DNA of 53,460 nucleotides from the NCBI GenBank assembly GCA_031273265.1, contig JAISSH010000039.1:1-53460 (forward strand), written 5' to 3'. Position 1 is the first letter of the stretch; each line of letters begins with the position of its first letter. Below the pieces are notes generated by a model. That model was given only the letters and a program-made list of their open reading frames with translations, was not told the DNA's origin and ran no database searches. Source of the DNA: Treponema sp. (lineage in GTDB: Bacteria > Spirochaetota > Spirochaetia > Treponematales > Breznakiellaceae). Shown one piece after another: positions 38,278 to 45,882 of the stretch. A program made the translations under genes and the position numbers.

Positions 38278-39202
38278 AGTAATCACCGACTTCGACATCT
38301 TCAAGAACGGCTATCGCGTCGTCCGCGAGAATCGCCGCGGAGCAGTACAGGGACAACAGGTAAGAGGCGACTCCTTTTTTATCGATTCCCATGTATTTAA
38401 CAGACAGTCCTCTTGATTGTTCGTTCGGCAGTCCCGCCTGAAAAAGCCCGACTACTCCCCTCTTCGACTCGCCCGTTCTTACAAGCAGAATATTCGTCTT
38501 GCCGCCCTTTCCTTTCGGGTTTTTCAATCCGTCTACAAAAAGTTTATCGCTCGGAACAAGCGGGATTCCTCTCCATGTGATAAAGTTTCCGCCGTAAAGC
38601 GAAGCTGTTACTGGCGGGACTCCCCTCCTTGTACATTCGCGCTCAAAAGCGGCAATCGCCCTTGGGTGAGCCAAAAAGAAAGACGGCTCTTTCCAAACCT
38701 TGCTGATCAGTTCGTCCAGATCGTCCGGCATGGGAGCGCCTTTGCGCGGAGTGATGCGCTGAGAATCGGCGACGTTTTTCAGGAGACCGTAATCGTCGTT
38801 ATTGACGAGCTGGCTTTCCTGCCTTTCCTTCAAACTTTCAATCGCCAACTGAAGCTGTTCCTTTGTCTGATCAAAAGGCGAAGAAAAAACGTCAGATACT
38901 TGCGTGTTAACATTGATGATTGTCGATATCGAATTCAAAATATATTCTCTGGGGGAAGTCTGATAATCGACAAAACCTTCGGGAATATCCGCCGATTTTT
39001 TTTCGGACGAGCAAAGGACATCAAGCGGGGTTTCTCCTTCCACAACCTTGTTGACCCTGTAAATACCGCTTTCAAGACCCTTAAACTCCAAAAAGCGGGT
39101 TATCCACTTGGGCGTTATCGCCGCGAATTGCGGCGCGGTCTTTGTTACATTGGCAAGCTGGTACGCAGCCTGTTTACTTAACGCGTTAATATTGTTTTCC
39201 AT
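38261..39202 (-). CDS. Family 2A encapsulin shell protein (SrpI)
   Basis: An HK97-fold protein that self-assembles into a hollow nanocompartment. The 313 residues match SrpI-type shells: SPREYILNSISTIINVNTQV, the E-loop region, an axial domain with FERECTRRGVPPVTAS and GGNFITWRGIPLVPSDK, and the end LYCSAAILADDAIAVLEDV. It has no cyclic-nucleotide-binding insert, so it is type 2A, not 2B. ATG 39202 follows AGGAGG. In studied relatives the shell encloses the cysteine desulfurase encoded next door and can store sulfur. Confidence 0.93.
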   Translation of the reverse strand: MENNINALSKQAAYQLANVTKTAPQFAAITPKWITRFLEFKGLESGIYRVNKVVEGETPLDVLCSSEKKSADIPEGFVDYQTSPREYILNSISTIINVNTQVSDVFSSPFDQTKEQLQLAIESLKERQESQLVNNDDYGLLKNVADSQRITPRKGAPMPDDLDELISKVWKEPSFFLAHPRAIAAFERECTRRGVPPVTASLYGGNFITWRGIPLVPSDKLFVDGLKNPKGKGGKTNILLVRTGESKRGVVGLFQAGLPNEQSRGLSVKYMGIDKKGVASYLLSLYCSAAILADDAIAVLEDVEVGDYYDYSK

Positions 39203-39218
39203 TCTATTTCCTCCTAAG

Positions 39219-39248
39219 AAAGCATACAATTTATATATGTATTATAAA
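39219..39248 (-). promoter_or_regulatory. Operator site C at the encapsulin promoter
   Basis: Read on + the site is CATA-CAATTT-ATATATG-TATTATAAA, aligned with sites A, B and D over the CATA-N6-ATATATG core. It covers the predicted -10 and transcription start of the shell operon. Confidence 0.58.
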
Positions 39249-39267
39249 ATTAATGCACTTTTGTCAA
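39239..39267 (-). promoter_or_regulatory. Promoter of the encapsulin operon
   Basis: CTATTGACAAAA on the minus strand holds the -35 TTGACA (39262-39267). The -10 is TATAAT (39241-39246, 15-base spacer) or TAATAC (39239-39244, 17-base spacer). The leader is about 30 bases. Confidence 0.55.
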
Positions 39268-39313
39268 TAGATTTATGACAAATTTAACACAAGCTAAGCG
39301 CCAATTTTTCGTA

Positions 39314-39378
39314 GAAAAGGCGAAAGGCGAAGGAAATTTCAGGAGGAAGAACACCATTATTTTTTCGCCTTTTCGCCA
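39314..39378 (-). terminator. GGCGAAA inverted repeat after the ABC operon
   Basis: Arms GGCGAAAGGCGAA and TTCGCCTTTTCGCC are complementary except for one extra base, separated by about 34 bases. The hairpin follows the last gene of the KD-ABC operon and precedes TTTTC on the minus strand, so it may terminate that transcript. It resembles in style the CGCAAAG repeat at 1119-1216. Confidence 0.45.
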
Positions 39379-39393
39379 TATTTTTACTTTTTC

Positions 39394-40404
39394 CTAAAAC
39401 AGTGAATCCGGCACGCCCGGTACCGCCACAAAGGTGTCCTTAACCAGAGCGTTCACGTCAACATCGGCGGCAACAATGCCGATCTGCTGTAATTCGCGGG
39501 CGTTGCGGTCAAGCGCTACCTGCGCATGGCTTACCGAAGCCCGGTAATTGTAGGTCTTGAGCACTTTGGCGTTAGTCGCAACTTCACCGGCAATGTACTT
39601 TTGTTCGGTGATGATTCGGGCGGTCTCGTCGGGATTTTCCTGCACCCACTTGGAAGCCTTCTGCAAAGCCCGCAGGAATTTGGCTACCGCCTCGGGATGA
39701 TCCTTTACGGTCTGGGAACGTACCGGCGCGACACAGCAGAATTCGTCTTTAAGGTTGTTGTCGGTGGCGTTGTTGATTATCACCCGGATATTGCCTTCGG
39801 CTTCGATAATTGAGGCGGTGGGATCTCCAACACCGATGGCGTCAACAAAGCCTCTTTCCAACGCCAGAGGAAGTTCAGCCGAAGGGAAGATAAGCCACTC
39901 CACATCGGCATTGGCGCCGTCCGGTTTAAGTCCAAGACTTGCAAGCACGCGGGAAGGAATCACCTTGGTGCTGGCATTGAGGCTGGATACGCCTATCTTT
40001 TTCCCCTTGAGATCAGCTGGAGTCCTGATACCCGAATTAGCCTTGGTCAACACCTTGACGCATCCTGTGTGAATCGCCAGCGGTATCTTGACATCAAGAC
40101 CGTTCGCGATAGGTTGAATCAGCGTTGCCAGCAAATTGTTGGTAACGTCGATGCTTCCGGTGGTCAGGTGATTCATCGCGGTTCCCGGATCCATTTTGAA
40201 GACCTTGTAATTAAGTCCTTCGGCTTCAAACAGTTTGTGCTCAATGGCGATATAGAAAGGCGCTTCACAGAGTCCGCCTTCAACCGGCAGTCCGATAGTC
40301 AGGACAAAATCCTTATCGGACACTTTTTTGTCCCCGCTTCCTCCTGCCCAGACCGCCGTCAATACGGCGCAGGCAAGCAGTAAACCCAAGAAATGTTTTT
40401 TCAT
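39394..40404 (-). CDS. ABC transporter substrate-binding protein, NitT/TauT (SsuA-like)
   Basis: 336 residues with an N-terminal signal (cleavage near VWA-GG) and a periplasmic-binding fold of the NMT1/SsuA type (GLCEAPFYIAIEHKLFEAEGL). This group binds small organic anions such as sulfonates, nitrate or thiamine precursors. A cysteine lies only at residue 12, an unusually short lipobox, so membrane anchoring is uncertain. It is last in the KD-permease-ATPase-binding protein operon, suggesting it captures a substrate for, or regulated with, the nitrogenase-like enzyme. Confidence 0.88.
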   Translation of the reverse strand: MKKHFLGLLLACAVLTAVWAGGSGDKKVSDKDFVLTIGLPVEGGLCEAPFYIAIEHKLFEAEGLNYKVFKMDPGTAMNHLTTGSIDVTNNLLATLIQPIANGLDVKIPLAIHTGCVKVLTKANSGIRTPADLKGKKIGVSSLNASTKVIPSRVLASLGLKPDGANADVEWLIFPSAELPLALERGFVDAIGVGDPTASIIEAEGNIRVIINNATDNNLKDEFCCVAPVRSQTVKDHPEAVAKFLRALQKASKWVQENPDETARIITEQKYIAGEVATNAKVLKTYNYRASVSHAQVALDRNARELQQIGIVAADVDVNALVKDTFVAVPGVPDSLF

Positions 40405-40451
40405 ATACATCTCCTTTTTATATTTTTACTTCCCGCATGCGCGGAAAGTTT

Positions 40452-41243
40452 TTACAAATAATATTGCAATTCCTCGCGATTTCCGGCGAAGTGTAAAATT
40501 TTCAGTATCTTCGCCCTCATCGCCAAGAATTCAGGATCATCCCGCTGTCTTGGACGACTCATTTCCACATTGATCACCTTCTCTATTTTCGCGGGACGGG
40601 CGGACATAACCACGATCTGAGTTGCCATGTAGATCGCCTCATCGACATCGTGGGTTACCATCACCGTTGTCATTCCGCGCTTTTCCCAAATTTTAAGAAT
40701 CTCGTCCTGCATATTCATGCGGGTAAACGCGTCCAACGCGCCCAGCGGCTCGTCGAGTAACAGCACCTTGGGATTATTTACAAGGGCGCGCGCAAGACTT
40801 GCTCTTTGCGCCATACCGCCAGACAATTGATGGGGATAGGATTTTTCAAAACCCTCAAGTCCGACGAGTTTAATGAATTCGGGAATGCTCTCCTTTTCTT
40901 CACGGTACACTTTACGCGCCCGCAGTCCGAAAGCGATGTTTTCATACACGGTCTTCCAAGGGAACAGAGTCGGGTCCTGAAACACAAGTCCCCGTTCATA
41001 TCCGGGAGAAGTAATTTTCTCGCCGTCCAGTTCAATGATTCCGTTGTTAGGCAGGATAAGTCCCGCTATGAGCCTGAGCAATGTTGACTTACCGCACCCC
41101 GACGGACCGATGAGAGAAATAAATTTGCCGCTTGTAAAATCAAAATCTATGTTGTTCAACGCGACTACTTCGCCGCCGTCCGGCTGGGGAAAAGTTTTCC
41201 TCACCCTTTGAATCGAAATGTTTCCTTCATTCGCCATTTCCAT
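40452..41243 (-). CDS. ABC transporter ATPase, NitT/TauT (SsuB-like)
   Basis: 263 residues with Walker A GPSGCGKST, signature LSGGMAQR, Walker B VLLLDEPLGALD and the H-loop VTHDVDEAI. It energises import through the neighbouring permease. It starts three bases after the permease gene. Confidence 0.94.
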   Translation of the reverse strand: MEMANEGNISIQRVRKTFPQPDGGEVVALNNIDFDFTSGKFISLIGPSGCGKSTLLRLIAGLILPNNGIIELDGEKITSPGYERGLVFQDPTLFPWKTVYENIAFGLRARKVYREEKESIPEFIKLVGLEGFEKSYPHQLSGGMAQRASLARALVNNPKVLLLDEPLGALDAFTRMNMQDEILKIWEKRGMTTVMVTHDVDEAIYMATQIVVMSARPAKIEKVINVEMSRPRQRDDPEFLAMRAKILKILHFAGNREELQYYL

Positions 41244-41246
41244 TAT

Positions 41247-42242
41247 TCACCACCTTATAGTTCCCTTTTGCCATGCCAGCACTTTGTTGCGTATCTTGAA
41301 CTGCATCGTTATGAGAAATGAAAAAGTTACCGCTATGACAATTAACGCCGCGTACACGTTCGGGTACGCCAGAGTCTCTCTCTGCCAGTTGATGTACCAG
41401 CCGATTCCGAATTTGCAGCCGATCATCTCCGCCGCCATGAGGGTAAGGAAACAAGCCGAAGTGCCGTTGAAAAGCCCGGCGAACACGTTGGGCGCGGCTC
41501 CCGGCAGGGCTATGGAAAGAATGTTCCGCAGAGTGCTTGCTCCCAGAGTGCTTGAAACTTCAAAGTAGCTTTTCTGCACGTTGATGATTCCTGAACTGGT
41601 CAACACTGTTGTTGGAAACCAGACGCCAAGAGCAATGAGGAAGAGACTCGCGTCTGTTGGCTTGAGAAAAATCACCAGCGCGATTGGTATCCATGCTGTT
41701 GAGGGAATGGGTCCCACGATGCGGATAAACGGCATGATCCAGTAGTTCCAGCGCTGGCTCCAGCCTATGACGGTTCCTGTAAGCACTCCGACAAACGCTC
41801 CAAGAAAAAAACCGCCTAATAAAAGCCGCAGCGAATACGCGAGGCATTGCAGCAAGAACAGCCAGTCGTTGACAAAAACGCCGATGATCCGTTCCGGCGC
41901 CGGGAAGTAGAGGCTGGGAACCAGATTCCATTTAATTGTGATGAGGTTGTACAGCCCTAAAATAAGGAAACCAACTCCCAAAAACGGAGATTTGAAAATC
42001 AGCTTCCTGCGCAAACCGGCGTTAAACACTCCCGCTATAAAAAGAACCGTGAAAACAGCGATAAGGAGTACGAGAAAACGTGAAAACCATGGCAGTACTT
42101 TTGGACGGTACGCCGAATGGGTTGGAATCAGTATATGAAGGGCAATAACTACACCCAATGCCGCTATCGGAATAAAGGTTCGCCAGTTGAATAAAAACCG
42201 CGGCTCTGCGGCTTCGCCATTTTTTATTAATAAATCTGACAT
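41247..42242 (-). CDS. ABC transporter permease, NitT/TauT (SsuC-like)
   Basis: 331 residues with about eight predicted membrane helices and the inner-membrane EAA-type loop near LGASTLRNILSIALPGAAP. It is longer than the usual 250-280 residues because of two or three extra N-terminal helices (about 25-110). ATG 42242 follows AAGGAGAAC and lies ten bases after the D-like gene; an upstream start would add 41 unrelated residues and overlap that gene. Confidence 0.9.
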   Translation of the reverse strand: MSDLLIKNGEAAEPRFLFNWRTFIPIAALGVVIALHILIPTHSAYRPKVLPWFSRFLVLLIAVFTVLFIAGVFNAGLRRKLIFKSPFLGVGFLILGLYNLITIKWNLVPSLYFPAPERIIGVFVNDWLFLLQCLAYSLRLLLGGFFLGAFVGVLTGTVIGWSQRWNYWIMPFIRIVGPIPSTAWIPIALVIFLKPTDASLFLIALGVWFPTTVLTSSGIINVQKSYFEVSSTLGASTLRNILSIALPGAAPNVFAGLFNGTSACFLTLMAAEMIGCKFGIGWYINWQRETLAYPNVYAALIVIAVTFSFLITMQFKIRNKVLAWQKGTIRW

Positions 42243-42252
42243 AATGTTCTCC

Positions 42253-43767
42253 TTACTCCTTGATATACGTGAATGGGTCTTTGTCGTACCATTCTTTTTT
42301 GTACGGCAGTTCAGTATTCTCCGCGAGATTTTTGTTGAACTGATTGTTGCGTATAACACGCGCAAGACGCCTTACAATTTCAAAAACGCCTGAATATCCC
42401 ATGTAGTTATAAGCCGGTCCGAATAACGGAAATATTGGCAGTCCGTGTTTTGCCGCGATATTGTTGCCGCCGACATGAGTAATTAAAATATCCGGCTTAA
42501 GGCGCTTAACAAGGTTCGCCTGCTCAAACGGCTGGTTAGTCGCTACGTCAATAACCACGTCGTCTATATTTTCAAGCGCCTCGAATATCGGTTCAATAAA
42601 CTGATCAAAATGGTGCGCCTTAAAACCGACAACTTCCATCCCAAGGTCCTGAATTATTTCCGCAGTCGCGATAATCCGCACTTCTCCTCCCGCCAAAAAT
42701 ACCTTCTTGCCCTTAAACACATTGCGGTATTTGTCGATGCTTGCTTCGAGAATCCTGTTTTCTTCCGCGATAAACCTCTGCGCTTCCTTTTCAAGACCGA
42801 AGTTTTCCGCTATTTTCAATACCCAGCGATCGGTGTTTTTTCTGCCGATAGGGATTGTGTCTATAACGAAGGGAATGTCGTACTTTGTCTTTAGATGTTC
42901 CACAAAATAGTCATCGTGGGTTCCGCAGATGCTTACATTAAGCGAAGTTTCAAGCGCGTACTGAAAATCATCAGGCTCTGCGTAACAGGGAATAAAGCGC
43001 ACGTTAAGCCCGATGCCAGTAAGTATTCTCTGTAGTTCCAGTTCATCAGGTCTGCTCATCGAACCCACGTTAAAAATATTCACGTTACGCGATATTCTGT
43101 ACTGTCTTTCCATTTCATCAAGATCGCGCTCTACGATAAATTCCTCACGTTCCGGCAAACGCACGAATTTTTTCAAAATACCGTGATAAACGGCGTCGTA
43201 AGCCGTCGCCATTACCTTTGTTTTGAATCCTTCGCAGTGAATGGGTACAATAACCGCCGCGACCTGTTCCTGCAGATCGTTGAGTATATTGTCAACGTCG
43301 TCGCCGATTAGAGCCGGAACGCACCCGTTAGTTACGATTATTGTTTCCGGTCTGAACTCTTTGTCCGCGAACAGAACCGCTTCGCGCAGTTTTTTCTCGC
43401 CGCCGCCGATTACGTCAGCTTCGTCAAGATTAGTGCTTATCCAGATAGAGCCTTCCGCTAACGGATCGCGAAGCTGTTTTAACGTTTTGTTTACGCCGAT
43501 ATTTCCCATACTACTGATTCCGCAGCCGACAGGACCGTGCTTGATGATCACCGCCTTGCGAATCGAGTTCAACATACCAAGACTCAAATTGAACTGGCAG
43601 CCGTGAGTCTGCGAAAAACTTCTGCTTGAAAGGTTAAGGCATCCGTCTTTGCCGAAACAGCCGTTTTTAAGACAGCTTTTCATCTTTCCCGAAGTGCCGC
43701 CAAAAGCCGTGTTTGTTTTGTGCCGGTCTTCCCTTCCCGGAACCGAAATTGCGTCTAAATAGTTCAT
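42253..43767 (-). CDS. Nitrogenase-like component 1, alpha (NifD-like) subunit
   Basis: 504 residues of the NifD/E superfamily. Cys57, Cys82 (HGPVGCG) and Cys149 (TNGC, then LIGDD) match the alpha P-cluster ligands, and Cys281 (NVSICG) aligns with the cofactor ligand Cys275 of NifD. The positions of NifD Gln191, His195 and His442 appear to be Met186, Tyr190 and Phe449, so N2 reduction is unlikely. An extra N-terminal cysteine set (Cys32, 37, 43) is present. With the sulfur context, the best candidate is the alpha subunit of a methylthio-alkane reductase-like enzyme (MarD). A NifE-type scaffold or another nitrogenase-like enzyme remains possible. Confidence 0.78.
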   Translation of the reverse strand: MNYLDAISVPGREDRHKTNTAFGGTSGKMKSCLKNGCFGKDGCLNLSSRSFSQTHGCQFNLSLGMLNSIRKAVIIKHGPVGCGISSMGNIGVNKTLKQLRDPLAEGSIWISTNLDEADVIGGGEKKLREAVLFADKEFRPETIIVTNGCVPALIGDDVDNILNDLQEQVAAVIVPIHCEGFKTKVMATAYDAVYHGILKKFVRLPEREEFIVERDLDEMERQYRISRNVNIFNVGSMSRPDELELQRILTGIGLNVRFIPCYAEPDDFQYALETSLNVSICGTHDDYFVEHLKTKYDIPFVIDTIPIGRKNTDRWVLKIAENFGLEKEAQRFIAEENRILEASIDKYRNVFKGKKVFLAGGEVRIIATAEIIQDLGMEVVGFKAHHFDQFIEPIFEALENIDDVVIDVATNQPFEQANLVKRLKPDILITHVGGNNIAAKHGLPIFPLFGPAYNYMGYSGVFEIVRRLARVIRNNQFNKNLAENTELPYKKEWYDKDPFTYIKE

Positions 43768-43777
43768 AATTCTCTCC

Positions 43778-45118
43778 CTACCTTCCCGCGACCAAAGCGG
43801 TAAAAATATCTTCTGTTAAACTAAGTCCGCCGTTAATTCCGGCATACGCCCTGTTAAGCACTACCCTGTTCGTTATCGGATATGTCGCCGTTACCAGCGG
43901 CAGATTAAATTCGGCGGACAGATCCCTTTCGTACGCGCTTCCTACAATTACAGCCGGCGACATCGAGTCGTAGTAACGCTCACTGCGGTTACGCTGCCAA
44001 ACTTCGGCGATATATTTTTTAATTGAAGACGTGTTCGTGTCGAATTTAACGTTCGCTTTTAAGCCGGACTTCATGCCGCCAAGAGACAATATAATTTTTT
44101 CTTTTATGTCTTCTTCGGGTAAATCGTTTATTACCGTAAGTTCCGGCAGCCAGCCAAGCTCATCTGACAGAAATTCCGTAATCGCGGGAGCGTAGTTGCA
44201 GTCGCCGATTACAATGGCGTACCTTTGCAGATCGATGTCGTTGTAAATATCCGCGAGACGTTCAACATAGTTGTAGTACGTTTTTTTCTCATCATTTATT
44301 ACCGCGTCCGTTAGCTGTTTGCCGCTGTTTAACTTTTCCGAAACTTTCCTTAAAAAGTCCTCCGTAGCGTGCGCGCCGATTGGCAATTTTGTCGTTAAAA
44401 AGGGAATATCGTGAACTTCCTCAAATACGCGCGCCGTACCCGCTCCGTAAACTTCGGATAAAACGATATTCAGCGAAGCGTTGCCTGCGTTTTTAATATC
44501 ATCAAGCGTCTCTCCTTCGCCGAAGAACGTGTTGACTTCCAGCCCAAGTCTGGCAAGAAGGCGTTTAATTTCTTTCAGATTGCCCTTCCAAAATACGTCA
44601 AGCGCGGGAACAATGCCTAAAATATTTACTTTGTTTGCGATCTTTTCTTTTTGTTTCGTTATATATTTTCTTGTTAAACCGTTTAATACAAGTTCATAGC
44701 CTATGAATGAATTCCCCTTAAAACTTGGCGTATGCACGGGAATTACAGGTTTGTCTTCTTTGATAAAATCCGAAACAACGGCGTCAAGATCGTCGCCTAT
44801 CATCTCTACCATACAGCCTGTCACAACGACATAAATATCGCCGTCCATTACCTCAAGCGTGGTTTTTATCTGTTCCCTTAAACGTTCCTCGCCGCCGAAT
44901 ACGACATCGCGCTCCACAACATTACTGCTCGGAAGCGAATTGCCTCCGCAGTAACCGCCGCCGAGGTAGCCGCCGCCGGAGTTATTGGCAATGTGCAGAT
45001 TCTGACCGCATCCCGCGGACGCGTGTATAACAGGTATGGCTCGCGGTATCGCCCTTAATACGGCAAGCGCTCCTCCAAGAGCGCAGGAATACCGCGGTCT
45101 ATCAATAAAATCACTCAT
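43778..45118 (-). CDS. Nitrogenase-like component 1, beta (NifK-like) subunit
   Basis: 446 residues of the NifK/N superfamily. Cys12 (SCALGGA), Cys37 (ASAGC) and Cys102 (TGCMVEMIGDDL) match the beta P-cluster ligands, and Ser132 in HTPSF matches the NifK P-cluster serine. The protein begins only 11 residues before the first ligand, so the N-terminal arm of NifK is missing. ATG 45118 follows AGGAGGAAGG. It is the first gene of a five-gene operon with the D-like subunit and the ABC importer. MarK-like function is inferred from context; no NifH-like reductase gene is in the window. Confidence 0.78.
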   Translation of the reverse strand: MSDFIDRPRYSCALGGALAVLRAIPRAIPVIHASAGCGQNLHIANNSGGGYLGGGYCGGNSLPSSNVVERDVVFGGEERLREQIKTTLEVMDGDIYVVVTGCMVEMIGDDLDAVVSDFIKEDKPVIPVHTPSFKGNSFIGYELVLNGLTRKYITKQKEKIANKVNILGIVPALDVFWKGNLKEIKRLLARLGLEVNTFFGEGETLDDIKNAGNASLNIVLSEVYGAGTARVFEEVHDIPFLTTKLPIGAHATEDFLRKVSEKLNSGKQLTDAVINDEKKTYYNYVERLADIYNDIDLQRYAIVIGDCNYAPAITEFLSDELGWLPELTVINDLPEEDIKEKIILSLGGMKSGLKANVKFDTNTSSIKKYIAEVWQRNRSERYYDSMSPAVIVGSAYERDLSAEFNLPLVTATYPITNRVVLNRAYAGINGGLSLTEDIFTALVAGR

Positions 45119-45149
45119 TTTCCTTCCTCCAATGGCGTTTTCCCTGAAA

Positions 45150-45189
45150 ATAGGCAAGTTTTGAGGATAATTACCTCATTTTCGCCTAT
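45150..45189 (-). promoter_or_regulatory. Two-part hairpin in the nifKD-like leader
   Basis: An outer stem ATAGGC/GCCTAT (45150-45155 with 45184-45189) encloses an inner stem TGAGG/CCTCA (45162-45166 with 45174-45178) with a seven-base loop. It lies in the predicted leader of about 107 bases upstream of the K-like gene and is followed by TTTTC on the minus strand. It could influence stability, pausing or attenuation. I recognise no known riboswitch class. Confidence 0.45.
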
Positions 45190-45191
45190 CT

Positions 45192-45221
45192 AATACATAT
45201 TAAATATATATGATTTATATG
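45192..45221 (-). promoter_or_regulatory. Operator site D at the nifKD-ABC promoter
   Basis: Read on + the site is AATACATA-TTAAAT-ATATATG-ATTTATATG, the same core and spacing as sites A to C. It lies immediately downstream of the predicted start of the minus-strand operon. A further CATATATG follows at 45223-45230. Confidence 0.6.
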
Positions 45222-45231
45222 ACATATATGC

Positions 45232-45260
45232 AATATATATTCTGAAAATATTTTTGTCAA
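45232..45260 (-). promoter_or_regulatory. Promoter of the nifKD-ABC operon
   Basis: Minus strand TTGACA (45255-45260), a 17-base spacer and TATATT (45232-45237), with initiation expected near 45225. The leader of about 107 bases is much longer than in the other sulfur promoters. Confidence 0.6.
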
Positions 45261-45293
45261 GAGGATTTGAAAGATTTTTTATTTTTTTTCCAC

Positions 45294-45322
45294 TTGAAGG
45301 CATAGTACACATATGTTATTAT
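45294..45322 (+). promoter_or_regulatory. Rrf2 promoter with operator site F in its spacer
   Basis: TTGAAG (45294-45299), a 17-base spacer and TATTAT (45317-45322). The spacer holds CATAGTACACATATG, a variant of the site upstream of the second cysK (CATAGTAAACATATATG). An operator between -35 and -10 is the classic layout for autorepression. Confidence 0.58.
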
Positions 45323-45347
45323 TGACAAAAGAAAGGGGGCTGACAGA

Positions 45348-45782
45348 TTGAAAGTATCGACAAAGGGCAGATACGCCCTAAGAATGCTGCTGGATCTGGC
45401 GGAACACAAAGGCGACGGGTTTATATCCCTAAAAGAAATAGCCGAAAGGCAGAATATATCAAAACAGTATCTGGAACAGATTGTTTCCCTTTTGAACACC
45501 TCTAATATCCTTCGTACAAACCGCGGAAAACAGGGCGGGTATATGCTGGCGAAAGAGCCTTCGGAATACAATGTCAGGGATATTCTGCGTATTACTGAGG
45601 GCAATCTTGCGCCCGTAACCTGTCTTGAGGAAGAAGTAAACACCTGCGAAAAGGTCGCGACCTGTAAAACCATAGCGTTGTGGAAAGGGCTTAACGATGT
45701 CATTTCAGAGTACCTAAGCGGCGTTACATTGAAGGATATGCTTGAACAAGCCGGTGAAAATGTTGATAACTGGGTAATTTGA
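45348..45782 (+). CDS. Rrf2-family regulator with three cysteines (IscR/CymR-like)
   Basis: 144 residues. A winged helix-turn-helix (about 1-85, with MKVSTKGRYALRMLLDLA and the recognition part ISKQYLEQIVSLLN) precedes Cys92, Cys100 and Cys106. IscR binds a 2Fe-2S cluster through cysteines at 92, 98 and 104 and shares the following ALW motif; CymR, the cysteine regulator of Firmicutes, lacks them. The start is TTG 45348 after AAGGGGG. It stands between the nifKD-ABC operon and the second cysK and is the obvious candidate to bind the shared operator, sensing Fe-S status or cysteine supply. Confidence 0.85.
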   Translation: MKVSTKGRYALRMLLDLAEHKGDGFISLKEIAERQNISKQYLEQIVSLLNTSNILRTNRGKQGGYMLAKEPSEYNVRDILRITEGNLAPVTCLEEEVNTCEKVATCKTIALWKGLNDVISEYLSGVTLKDMLEQAGENVDNWVI

Positions 45783-45801
45783 AAAAAAATGTAAAAAACT
45801 A

Positions 45802-45830
45802 TTGACAAAATTAAAAATGTTTGATAATTT
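45802..45830 (+). promoter_or_regulatory. Promoter of the second cysK gene
   Basis: CTATTGACAAAA with TTGACA at 45802-45807, a 17-base spacer and TAATTT (45825-45830); GATAAT at 45823-45828 is an alternative with a 15-base spacer. Initiation near 45837. Confidence 0.55.
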
Positions 45831-45860
45831 AATACATAGTAAACATATATGTTTATAAAT
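45831..45860 (+). promoter_or_regulatory. Operator site B at the second cysK promoter
   Basis: AATACATA-GTAAAC-ATATATG-TTTATAAAT, containing the perfect 16-base palindrome TAAACATATATGTTTA. It spans the predicted transcription start, as site A does. Confidence 0.62.
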
Positions 45861-45882
45861 AGAAATTGAAAGGAGGATTTTT

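Noticed and set aside
38417-39181. 254-codon frame opposite the encapsulin gene
   Set aside because: Antisense shadow of a confidently identified gene.
42253-45118. True molybdenum nitrogenase NifDK
   Set aside because: Positions aligned to NifD Gln191, His195 and His442 are not conserved, there is no nifH, nifE or nifN nearby, and the setting is sulfur metabolism.
42253-45118. NifEN cofactor scaffold
   Set aside because: Not excluded, since NifE also lacks the His442 ligand, but the K-like Ser132 in HTPSF, the importer in the same operon and the absence of NifDK make an enzyme more likely.
45322-45327. TTGACA as -35 for the Rrf2 gene
   Set aside because: It lies only about 20 bases before the start codon, so a -10 would fall inside the gene; TTGAAG-17-TATTAT upstream fits better.
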